DNA of 64,000 nucleotides from the NCBI RefSeq assembly GCF_024713975.1, contig NC_091104.1:16015580-16079579 (forward strand), written 5' to 3'. The notes beneath the pieces are model-generated. The model worked only from the letters and a program-made list of their open reading frames with translations, did not search any database and had not been told where the DNA came from. Of this stretch, positions 38,706 through 48,971 are shown one piece after another. Numbering within the stretch: position 1 is the first letter of the stretch; each line of letters starts with the position of its first letter. This DNA comes from Paralichthys olivaceus (taxonomy: Eukaryota; Chordata; Actinopteri; Pleuronectiformes; Paralichthyidae). Made by a program: the position numbers and the translations under genes.

Positions 38706-41700
38706 CTATAAATAGGAAGATGTCTTGAACTCTTCAGGGACATCGCTGTCCAGTTTGCAGATCACCTTGTATATGGCCTTCTTCCACGAGGGGTCGGAAT
38801 CTTTGGCGGCGGAGATGGCGTTGTAAAACTCATGCAGGGTGATTTCAGAAACCTCCAGGAATCTGTCTGGAACCTGGAAAACAGATTTTTTTCAGTGGAA
38901 GTCAATCAAGCTAGAACATTATTCTATCAGAGAAAAAATTATTATTGTTACACACACAGTGAAGCCATCTATCTTCAGCTTTCTCAAAGACAATGATATA
39001 TGAAATGAAGACCTGTAGCGCAATTCTTCAAACACTCAAAGTGATGAAAGGGAGCTGATCTCTTTGTTCTCTGCACACATACAATAAATGCAATGCTGCA
39101 GTCATTAACTTTCAATTATAGGCCTCTTTGATTAGCTAGTCCTGTTTTCTTCAAGTCGGAGTAACTGCTGGTGAGCTCTTTCTTCCCTGGGGTTCACCGT
39201 GAGAGAATAGTCAACAAAGCATGATCGTGGATCCATTGAGAAAATGGAAAGAAGTTGAAGATTATAAAGATTATGGACAAGTATAAGACTCAGCTGACTG
39301 GTAAGGTTTAGGTTAAAACATAAATATAATTGTGGTTGAATAGGGTTAAGATGGGGGTTATGGGTTGGGAAGTGTTAAATTAAATGATCTCGATGACTGG
39401 GCCATTGAAATGGGGAGCCAAAGTCAACGCGCTGGCTGACAGACTCCAAGCTCTCCACTCTCACATTAGCCATTAGCTGAGCTTGTTTTTGTAAAATATT
39501 TATTTTTGCTTAGCTTCTCCATTTACAAATACCTTTCATTGTTTTCTGTAGTTTCCTTAGTGATATGTTTATGAGTTTGTGGGTCCAGCCTTAGTGTCAA
39601 GTGATTGTTTCTGTGTTTGTTCAATTTCTAGATCCTTGTAAAGCTCCCTATTATTTTTCTAATATTATAGGACACATCAGGGCACATAGGACCCCTGGAT
39701 CATTGTGTGTTGCAATTGTCGCTATCCACCCTCTGCAGAGGAAAGGCCTGCTGGGGCTGAGCTGTGTCCAGGTAAATCCTATTTTATGATTACATCAATT
39801 TGAATTAAGGTTGGAAAAAGAGTAATGTTTACAATTTAAATGTAAAGTCTGAATAGGATTTTCCTATAATGTTTTTAATTAATTGGGGAATTTTTTTATT
39901 TTTTTGTCGGTTAGGGTTAGAATCTGGGTTGGGGTTAGGTTTGGTTGAAGTCAGGGTAAGAATCTGGGAGCTGTCCATATCAGACAGCAGAAATCATAAT
40001 AACACACCAGAGAGTGAATAGATGCAAGGGATGCTGGGAGAAAATACGCCCCGCAGCCCTGGTTTCCCATCCACTGGCCGGTTCGCACTACAGTTGTTGG
40101 CATAAGTTATTTTTCTTTCCCCTCATCTCCTGACACAAAAGCATCCCTGGGAAAGGAATGTCTTGGTCCCAAGGTAAAGAAAACGGTCTCGTCCCTTTCC
40201 CACCGAACGGCCTTCTCCCTCGGAATCCGCAGCGTCTTTCTCAGCATTCCGCATCAGTAGCAATCTCAGCCTCGCTCAGGCGTGCTGGTCCTCTAATCCT
40301 GAGTTGTTTTAGTGGGATTTTGCGGCTTCCTCTTCCCACAGTTTGATAAAGCATCACTCTGGAGTTTAGATAAAGGCTGTAAAGGCCGGCCAGCCACAGG
40401 TGCAGCACTGACACACAGGTCAGCACACGGACATACGTGACCGCAGCACATGCTGACAAGAACTCTGACGTACTTTAACAGCTTAGTAACTGATGTGCTG
40501 AATGCGTCAACACTAATGCTTTAAAAAGAATCGTTTGGCAATTTGGGAAATGTGCTTGTTGGCTTTCTGGTGGAGAATAAATATTAGGCTACAATCAGCA
40601 GCCAATCAGCTTAGCTTAGCATAAAGACTGGAACGAGGGGGAAACATCTAGCCAGACAATAGGTGGGGGGTGAGGTGTTGGACTATTTCTTAGACACTGC
40701 TGGTTGTCCAGCAATTAGTCAGAGCCAAACGATAGTCTGGTGCATAAAACTGAAAATTTACTTTCCAGTTTATATTTGCACAAGATATATAATTTCATTT
40801 AGAGTTCTTCGCAGTATGTGTTCTGTTGCGATTGTTTCCAAACTTGTGCTAAGCTAAGCTAATTGCTTGCAGACTATAATGTATGGACACTCTTCTCATC
40901 TCAATCGTGTTTTACAAAATGTTGAATATTTCCTTTAAGATGTAGGTTCCGACCTTAAGTAGTACAGAACTGAAAATATAATCTTCTACTTTAAGCAAAC
41001 CTTGTTTATCTGTTAAGAGCATAAACCTCTTCAACAAAAACTAATGTTCATTGTACTTTGTAGTGATCAAACAATACAAAGTGGACTATGAGAGACAGAT
41101 GACGAATGAGACACTTACATGGAAGTCATTGGCTTTGTTGTAGTGCATGTTCAGTGCCCGGAACAGCTCCGAGTCCCTGCTAACTGTGATGTCTTTGACC
41201 TCGCTGATGCCGTCGACGATGGCCTGGCGGGCGAACTTCTCCATCTGGATGTAGTAGAACTCCCGGAAGTTGCTGAACCACTTGATCAGCTGAGAGGTGA
41301 TGCAGCGGTTGAACTAGAGATGTAGAGAAAACAATACTAGATGTTACACCACTGACACAACCGTCTCCTTCAGCGTGGCTCGACCTTTGACCTCCCAGTG
41401 AAGAAGCCCCTAAAACGGAAGAACTCAGACCATGTTCGAAATATACAATGTAATAATTTTTTAATCATAACAAAACATTATTCTCCGCGTTATTCATTTA
41501 AAATTAAATGACATTCTGGTGCTTTGGCTTGAGAAACCTTTTCCATAATTGACTGTAAACCTGTACCTGCAAGGCAAAATGCCACCTAATGGTCTGTCAC
41601 TCCACGCAACATTAATTGCTCTGATCTTTTCCCACCAATGTGCAGGATGAAAAAACATCTGTCGGGGCTCTGTGTTTCTAAACTCAGTCTTGACATTAGT

Positions 41701-44700
41701 CTTGTTATTCTATCTCATCATCCAGAAAGAAGGAAAAAAATGCCTAAGGGCTGGGCAAGCATCAAAGAAGCTTCTTCTCTCTGGTGTGGTGGGTGAGAGA
41801 GCGGCGGCATAAGGACAGAAGGAAGCTTCCCTCTCATTGACTCGGGCTGATAGGATGGAATCAGACACTGGGATTAGGTGCTCTTTTGTCCAGTGCCACT
41901 TCCCACCACAGGATTGTAAGCAAGGTGGAGACGTTCGCAGGGCTGCAGCATCCTCCCCCCTGACCCCGGGGGTCAGAGCAGATTGAGGGGCAGGGGGGCC
42001 CCTGAACTGGCTTTGAGATCCAGGAGAGGAGAGGAGAAGTAAAGAGAAAGTGGAAAGGTATTTAGAGAATATTGGTGGGGGAGGCAGGAGAGGTGAGTGG
42101 GAGCTCATGCTACAAATAGGAAAGAAAAAAAAAAAAAAGAGGACTGAATAGCATGAATGAGAAGAGCCGACAACAGGATGCAGATAAGGAGACAAGAGAG
42201 AAGACAAAAAGAAGAGGAGGCATGGCACGAGACCAAGGCCAAAACACACAGGATGTTGTGTTTAGGGACAGCTCACCGCCGCCTGGTTGCAGCCGCACAA
42301 GTCTCTAATACCAACTCTCTGTTGACACTCAATAGCAATGCCTTTCCTACAGAGTCCTTTGTCACTCCATTTGCTGACTGGAGTGGCTTTTTTTAAAGAG
42401 AGAATGCCCCTGTATCTCCCTCTGCCCCCAGGACATACTAGCAGCTCAGTGGCTTTGTTATTTAAACCCTCTGCGTTTTTGTTTCTCTCCTCCGACACAC
42501 TGCTGATTTTTCTGTCCCAAACACACACTGACAAGTAGATACCGGGGAGTGAAACGCAGGACAAACACAGCGGCTGCTTTGTTTTGCATGTTAAATAAAA
42601 AGGTTTTTTTTTTTTAATTTTTGTTAAATATTAAAAAATTTAATTACCTTGACATCAGGGAAGAAAGTTTTCAGCACATTGGAGCTGGGGTAGCGGGTGT
42701 AGAAGAACATGAGCTTTGCCTTCTTCAGATGGCTCGGGGTGAGACCCTCCTGGATGTTCACATTTACGTTAAGGCCAAAAAAAAACCCCAGACAATTAAA
42801 TATAACACACAGCATACAGTTCTGTGCAAAGTGATAGCAGAGCAGAGTATTGTGTTGCCTCAATCTTCAGCTAAATTGAATTTCGCTAAAGAACAGCTCG
42901 GCATTAACCAGGGAGTCAATAATGACCCTAACATGTGCTTATTGGCAAAACAGAATTACGAATTAGATTAGGGATTTTTAATTAGAGAGCAGAGCACTTC
43001 ATGCCTGCCGGTTAAGACAGCTTGTTTGAAATGTTTTGAAAAAGGGAGCTGATTTCCTGATATAATTAAGTTGATTTTCAAGACAATATATGATGCTGTG
43101 TATTTTTTCCCACAGAAAAACACAGCAAAAATGCAGTTAAAGGTTATATATAATATATTCTAATCGGTGATGTGGTATATTTAAAATAATTTAAATTGGC
43201 ATAAAAACAATCACATTTACCATTTGATCAACACCATATATTTTCTTTATTGTAAATATTAATACATGCGATTCTTTCTCAAGTTGTCCCCCGCGGCAAT
43301 GAAGACGCTCAGGAGCATTTCCTCTGTAGTTCATCACAACGCCTTAGGTCATAATATTTCCTTATCGGGTCACCACACCATACATTTATTAAGGAACGCT
43401 ACCTTTGAAATAAAGAAGTTGGAATGAAAGATTTATGTGGTATTGTTCAAAGAGAGGCAGAGCTCTTTGCACAGTGAAGATAAAGCAAATCCTGATAGGT
43501 GCCACGTTTTATTCCTCTCTAATGCCTTGCGACGAGAGGATACATAAAACTGGAATCTGTTTTAGATTTTATGATAAATAAATAAATTATTTATTTCAAT
43601 TACTTTGAACAGTTGAATGTAGAAATGATTCAGATCATATTGATTGTAGGCATCCGCATTTTTTTTAAACTTATTTAACTTTCTAAGCAATGGTCCAATT
43701 TCTTCCCTGAATAGAATAACTTTGCCATGTGAGTGATTTTCTTTATGGTCCTGCGAGGTAAAAACACAGTCATCTTGCACTCTATTTTAATCATGTACAT
43801 TCTGACAAAGGTATCCAACAACAAATGCTCAAGACAAGCGCTCAAGTGTTGTGGTGGGGAAGCACTTGTGTTTTCCACCGGCACTCAGATGTGACCTTTT
43901 AGATGCACCCCTATCACTCTGATGATGGAGAAATAGATCCTGCACCTTTTCAAGTCAGAAAAAAACGACGCTTCCTGAAACAGAAACCAATGCTTTCTCT
44001 GCCTTTGAAAAATTGGCTTTTGTTCCTGGCAATTCTTATCAAAGCCTTGTATTCCTTTTTATTTGTCTTTTTCTAGACTTAAAGTCATTACTCTGCTCAG
44101 ATTAAAGAAGATGCTATAATTTTCTGTGGGGTTACCAAGATCAAAGATAAAATTCTCCTTGAAGTTTGTTACTGGAACTGGCCATGTTGCAATGAACCTC
44201 AACCAGCCATTGTTCAAATAGCAGAGCTGAAATACAGGGATAAAATACAAGGTAATTACAGCATAGATGTTATAGATATTATAAAATATATCACTTTTTA
44301 TATTGTGATGTTTGAATTCAGGTTTTAAGACAATTTGTTGATTTTGTTAAAACAAAGAGGGATATAAAATAAAATTAAATGTATGAATTTATTTTTAGCT
44401 GTTTTATAATTTTATGTTACAATTTGAGGATTTGTGCTCTTTCAGTGTACATATGTGAGAATCTGATTATAACCTCCACCAAGGAGGATATGTTTTCACT
44501 CCTGTTTGTTTGTTGGTTGGTTTGTTATTTATTGGTTTGTATGCAAGATTACGAGTGATAAGTGGAAGGATGAGGTTTGGGGCAGAAAAGAAACCATTAC
44601 ATTTTGGTGTGGATTAGGCCCAGGGGGCAAGGGATTTTTGTATTACTTTCTTTAACATCGTAAGACAGAGCTTTTGTTTAACATTTGACTGATTTACCAA

Positions 44701-47700
44701 GAAAGTATTTCATGGATCTTTATGAAAGTCTGGCAAATTAAAGGAGCTGATATCTATAAGTGTGTACAATTTGATGCAGGTCCTAGAGGTTTGTGCTCTT
44801 CTGAGTGCCATTCTAATTTTCGTAGGTTTTTAACAACAATAATAAACAAGCATTTTCTTTTTTTTCTTATTTGGAAATCAAATGATTTCATTCATTCAAG
44901 TGAAAGGATATGTTGAGAGACATGTAGGGGTTTCGTTCAGCCATGCTCTGCAGTTCACTGCACTCGATCTTCACGTGAGGGAGACACAGATTGTCGACCG
45001 TCACTGCCCCCAGGGCGGAGGCGCGAGGGTGGTGGCCGAGGTGGCTGGACGTCACCTTGGACCTCATGGTGAGGGTGTCCCAGGGCAGGTCCACTGAGTC
45101 TGGGGAGGTTCTGTCCATTGACGGGGGCATGCAGGGCAGAGCCCCAAAGTTGGAATGGGGCCCGTACTTGAGAAGGTGCTCCAGGATCTGGCTGTCGTGC
45201 AGCGGGGTGCTGTAATTAAACTGAAATGGTGTCTGGTGCAGAGGGTAGGGCCTCTTCACTGTTTGGGTTACCGAGCTCAGGGGGGTCACTGTCGGCTTGC
45301 GGACCACCAGTGACAGAGCCTCTGTCTGGTCCTGTGGGCTTTGAGCTGCAGAGCTTTCGTAGTACTCCAAGGAACGGGGTTTGACCACTGCCTCCTCAGA
45401 CTGGGGCTGTTCCTGGGTGGAGCTGGCCTGCTGGCTTTTCCTGTCTGCGCCCACACCCATCTGCATCTCTGGAGAGGAGCACATGCACGGCTGAGGGGAG
45501 AGGTCCAGCCCTGTGGAGGGCGCCTTCTTGAACACCCTGTCCACACACTCGTTTACAGCCCGGGATAGCTCCTGCTTCAGGGCGTCCTGTAGGTTCTGAC
45601 TTTCTCTCTGTTGTGCCAGATAACCAGTCATTTTCATTCGGTCCTTACACCCTGCTGTCATCCTGCTGCTCTTCCTCTCAAAGTCATCTTCAGCGTTTGT
45701 GTAGCGTGACTCTGTGCTTTCTGCCAGGGTTGCATGCTCAACTGCAACTTCTGCGTCTTCCCTGTCATCATGTTCGGGATCTTCCTGGTTGTAAACTTGC
45801 AGGAACTTCTCCTGGAGTTGACGCAGGAGCCTCTGCATGCTGTGGAGCTGCTCCTTCAGCTTGTGACACTCCTCGTCCTTGGTGTTACAGTTTTCACTGT
45901 TGCTGCTCCCAGGTCGTCTGCTTGCCGGTCCTCCAACACTGTGCTCCTGATGCTGAGGCAACCTCTGTTTGCGTTTGTTCTCCCTGTAGACTTCCCTGGC
46001 CTCCCTGGTGTCTCTGACCTCTGCATCCAACCTCTCGCTGTCACCCTGCTGCTTGCTGTTTGGAGAGCCAGCCATGACCCTGATGATGTTCTCTACTCTG
46101 GCTCTCTTGGCCTGCAGGTGGTCGGTCATGGGATGCTCACCGTCCAGGCTGGTTCCTGTGGAGATGTGACCACTGGGGGAGGTGGCTTCCACCGTGCTGT
46201 CCTTAGAGGAGACGCTGCTCTGGTCTTCCTGGCCAGAGTCAGCAGCGGTGGAGCCCGAAAGGTAGAAATGGCTCTCATCCAGTGCCCTCTTGCTGTGGAT
46301 TGTCTTGCGAAGGAGCTGAGAGATGATGGAGCCGTTTGAGTATGAGGCCAAAGGCTCGTCATACATGTTTCTGCGGAAGCAAGGTAACATGACGTCAGGC
46401 TTGTCGTCCTCCATGCAGCCTTCACTGGAGCTGTGCATGTTCTGGTCGGTGAGACTGAGGTTCATGCTCACTGGGGCGTCAGCTACGCACGGGGATGAGT
46501 GTGAGCTCAGGGAAAAGGATGAATCTGAAAACACAGACATGTTTACCACATTTAATGTTAATTAATAATAAAGAACAACAAAATTAGATCAAAAACATTT
46601 TGTTAAATTGTTGTTTATCATTTAAGTGTCATTATTCCATATTGTGCTTTTATTTCAAAGTTTAAAAAAAGACATCTTAAAGGTTTTTTCTGCCTATGCC
46701 TGTTGAACAATAAAACTATAGTAAACAGCTGTGTGAAAAGCCTGTCGTGTCTCTTTATGCTTTGGGTGGAGAGAAAATATCAAGTATATTAATTATGACA
46801 TACATCTAATAAATACAACATCCCATGTGTTATTATGTCATTTTATTCATAAACTATCAAATTAGATTTTAACTTAAATTTTTAATTATTGACCACAACC
46901 ATTGGTTTTACTGTTACTGTTAGATATGAGCGTAATTCACAGAAATTTGCAGGCTCCACAGTTCTGTTAATAAATTAAATAAACATTCATCATTGATTTT
47001 AATAAGAGAGCATTATTTAGTTTAGAGTCATCTTGGGTTTTAAATGAGGGTTAATTATATGAACAAAAAGAACAACTGTGTTAAAGAACCTGGTAAATTT
47101 CAGCTAAACCATCGTCCTGCATGAGAAACGGCTCTGTGTGTTCATGGTTCTCATCTTCAGGAAAAAATCAAGAGTAAAAGCTCAATAGACTTAGTGTGGT
47201 AACTAATTCCTTCTCGATATGTTTGTATAATAAATTATTTTTGTCCAAAAACACATAATTAATCAATTTAATTCATTCAAAAATTATGTATGTACATTAT
47301 AAATGCAAACAGATGGACTTTTGAGGAACACAGCTTATCTAATATTTCTACATTTGAAGATAGTAATTTACTTAACCCACTTAGGTTTCTAAAATAAATA
47401 AGCATTCTATCAGAAAGACCAAGAAAAGTTTAAAATCAATTAAAGCTCCTGTATTAGTGGACAAAGGAGTTATTTTGGTTCCCTTACTCTCAACAGAACA
47501 TAAAATTCACATATAAAATGTATGTCTAATATTTGAAAAGGCACAGAGTACTTTTCTACTACAAAGAAACTCTAAGTAATTCTATTGAGGAAACCAAATA
47601 TATTTTTGAGTGATACATGAAACATTCACGAAGCAGTCATCAAAAGAAGTCGTTCAAAAACTCACCAAGCTGTCAGTGGAAGCACGCGTAAAAGGTTCAA

Positions 47701-47830
47701 ATCACCCAGGATACATGAGGACTCACTAAAGTGAAGTGATGAGCTGGTCTGCAGACACACACTTTGTCACACTCCCACAGGGCTGCAGTCTGACCACTCC
47801 TCACACACACACGCACATGCACACGCACAT

Positions 47831-47917
<87 letters not shown>

Positions 47918-48048
47918 GGCGGTGCTGGGATCTTACCTGTTGCGCTGGGTCGTGGTGCGGAGCGGAGGATGGCCTGTGCGCACTGAGGGGGGGACGGTCG
48001 GAGCGCATCAGAGACATGATGAGTCAAAGTGAGCCGGGGCGTGGCCAT
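38706..48048 (-). CDS. prox2: Prospero homeobox protein 2 (Prox2)
   Basis: Nuclear DNA-binding transcription factor of the Prospero family. Joined coding exons: 47937-48048, 44912-46524, 42648-42755, 41119-41313 and 38706-38873, giving 731 residues in one frame, close to the family length. About residues 104-110 hold the ISQLL motif, about 176-187 the [12 protein letters not shown] signature with [12 protein letters not shown] nearby (basic, NLS-like), and then an [19 protein letters not shown] heptad region. Residues 576-731 form the homeo-Prospero domain. Introns 1, 3 and 4 are GT-AG. Intron 2 fits AT-AC U12 type. The start at 48,048 has a good Kozak context (AACATGG) and is the only upstream frame that joins exon 2 in phase. 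A start at 46,540 (MSVFSD) inside the intron or exon 2 border is the alternative. I prefer prox2 to prox1 because of the dlst and rps6kl1 neighbours. Confidence 0.94.
38874..41118 (-). other. prox2: prox2 intron 4
   Basis: GT-AG intron between the two last homeo-Prospero exons. It contains a dispersed GCTTAGC-type repeat at about 40,500-40,940 and otherwise no recognisable feature. Short frames here on either strand have no family resemblance. Confidence 0.8.
40500..40940. repeat. dispersed fish repeat of the GCTTAGC type, second copy
   Basis: Carries CAATTTGGGAAATGTGCTTG, CAGCTTAGCTTAGCATAAAG, ACTGGAACGAGGGGGAAACA, CATCTAGCCAGAC and later GTGCTAAGCTAAGCTAATTG. It shares the core GCTTAGC and CTGGAA words with the copy at 16.4 kb. 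Family class unknown to me. Confidence 0.6.
41314..42647 (-). other. prox2: prox2 intron 3
   Basis: GT-AG intron. It holds purine-rich low-complexity DNA at about 42,015-42,220, whose complement gives a long but spurious open frame. No gene or element is supported. Confidence 0.8.
42756..44911 (-). other. prox2: AT-AC U12-type intron of prox2
   Basis: On the minus strand the upstream exon ends TCTCTCAAC and the intron begins ATATCCTTT (44,911 downward), the consensus U12 donor. The intron ends with CCTTAAC (42,774-42,768), the U12 branch-site consensus, about 13 bases before a terminal AC (42,757-42,756). The next exon starts ATCCAGGAGGGT. The junction reads [10 protein letters not shown], matching the IQEGL-type junction of PROX2 proteins. 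No GT-AG alternative near the donor keeps the frame, because reading on from the donor meets a stop within 11 codons. The minor spliceosome (U11/U12, U4atac/U6atac) would remove it. Prospero genes are known to carry a U12 intron here. Confidence 0.9.
44465..44830 (+). repeat. dispersed repeat family, copy 2 (inside the U12 intron)
   Basis: Begins CTCCACCAAGGAGGATATG and GTTTGTTTGTTGGTTGG, then CATTACATTTTGGTGTGGAT, GGCCCAGGGGGCAAGGGATT, and ends near GAGTGCCATTCTAAT. It is antisense to prox2 and ends less than 100 bases from the U12 donor. Confidence 0.8.
46525..47936 (-). other. prox2: prox2 intron 1
   Basis: GT-AG intron. Donor ACAG/GTAAGA at 47,937/47,936, acceptor TTTTCAG before 46,524. 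Exon 1 ends in phase 1 (G) and exon 2 begins AT, making GAT (Asp38). A long GT repeat in transcript sense starts about 20 bases inside the donor. The rest is AT-rich with nothing recognised. Confidence 0.8.
47832..47915. repeat. (CA)n microsatellite at the prox2 exon 1 donor
   Basis: A perfect CA run of about 84 bases with imperfect CA/GCAC extension back to about 47,802. In prox2 pre-mRNA it is a GU repeat beginning about 22 nucleotides after the exon 1 donor. Confidence 0.97.
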
Positions 48049-48971
48049 GTTCCAACACTGTGGTCATATCGACTCACCAGAAGCAAAGTATCTGACAGAG
48101 AAAGTATTCAAAAGAGAAAGTATCTGTCTACGGTAACTCAGTCATTATGCTTCCACCACGCATTGGATTTGAAGACCACTGAAATAATTATTGGAATTTT
48201 GAGGAGTGAATTCATATCACAAGTGATTCTTTACTCATATAAATGTTGATCTGGGGGTAAAAGAACAACTATATAATATAAGACAAACTTAAAATGTCTT
48301 ATTCTCTATTCTCCTCCAGCATCACCGAGGCTAATGGGTTGTTCTACTATTTCTAGTCTTTTAATTTGACTAAGCAGTCAATATCTATTCTATTCCATTC
48401 CATTCATTTCTGTTCTATTCCAATGTATGTTTAATAGTAACATGCAGGCGCTATCCAATCTAAATATATCTCTATTCTTTTCCATTCTTTTGTATTCTAT
48501 TCTACTAAAAATGTATTATATTCTATTGTATTATACTCAAATGTATTCCATTGTACTTTAATGTATTCTATTGTATGTTTTTGTTTTGTGACTTATAGGA
48601 ATGATCTTATCTGAAATTATCCATATTCTATTCTATGTTTTTATATTATTACATGTAAATATTATCTTGTTGTTCTTCGGTTCTCTTCTCCTCTCTCCAA
48701 TGTTTTTATATGGAATGTAACATCGTAGGTTTTCTGCATATTTGGCTGCATGTGTATTTATATTGTATTTGCAGAGCACCCAGCAGACTGCAGTGTGCAG
48801 GAGCAGGAGCAGGAGCAGAGTGGAGCAAGGGCTGATCGCACTGAAGTCTCCCTCTCTCCTCCCCCCTCCGCTCGGAGCACTTGGTTTGTCCCACTCCACT
48901 TCCTCGTGTCTCTCTTGTCGGTGGGTTCCGCAGCTTCCTCTCCGCGGACAGGCTGCTGTCACACAGCCACC
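48049..48971. promoter_or_regulatory. shared prox2/dlst upstream region
   Basis: prox2 (minus) and dlst (plus) start head to head with 923 bases between their start codons. The dlst side (about 48,780-48,960) is GC-richer and holds a short AGGAGC repeat at about 48,797-48,817, consistent with a broad housekeeping promoter and 5' UTR. The middle (48,370-48,660) is a degenerate TATTC-type array. No TATA box is placed with confidence at either end. Transcription starts are unknown. Confidence 0.5.
48370..48660. repeat. degenerate TATTC/CCATT pentanucleotide array
   Basis: Repeated TATTC, CATTC and TATTG pentamers (for example TCTATTCTATTCCATTCC near 48,388 and TGTATTCTATTCTAC near 48,490) run through about 290 bases between the prox2 and dlst promoters. 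It is a decayed satellite-like repeat. Confidence 0.7.

Larger units (their letters stand above)
38706..42755 (-). other. prox2: homeo-Prospero domain exons of prox2
   Basis: Three exons encode the single folded homeo-Prospero unit. Exon 3 (42,648-42,755) gives [20 protein letters not shown], the start of the divergent homeodomain. Exon 4 (41,119-41,313) gives [20 protein letters not shown], with recognition helix [10 protein letters not shown], then [10 protein letters not shown]. Exon 5 (38,706-38,873) gives the Prospero part, including [20 protein letters not shown]. All joins are in phase 0. The protein ends EEFKTSSYL, about six or seven residues short of the mammalian PROX2 end. Confidence 0.95.

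Noticed and set aside
41710..42249. A 179-codon minus-strand open frame in prox2 intron 3
   Set aside because: It is driven by the complement of purine-rich low-complexity DNA (Leu/Ser/Phe/Pro-rich peptide), has no domain, and lies inside an intron of the same strand with no splice logic.
45734..46339. A 201-codon plus-strand frame opposite prox2 exon 2
   Set aside because: It is an antisense shadow of a real coding exon. The minus strand carries conserved Prospero-family motifs.
47697..48017. [12 protein letters not shown] frame as the prox2 start
   Set aside because: It leaves exon 1 in phase 0, which would put exon 2 out of frame. The ATG at 48,048 gives the correct phase.
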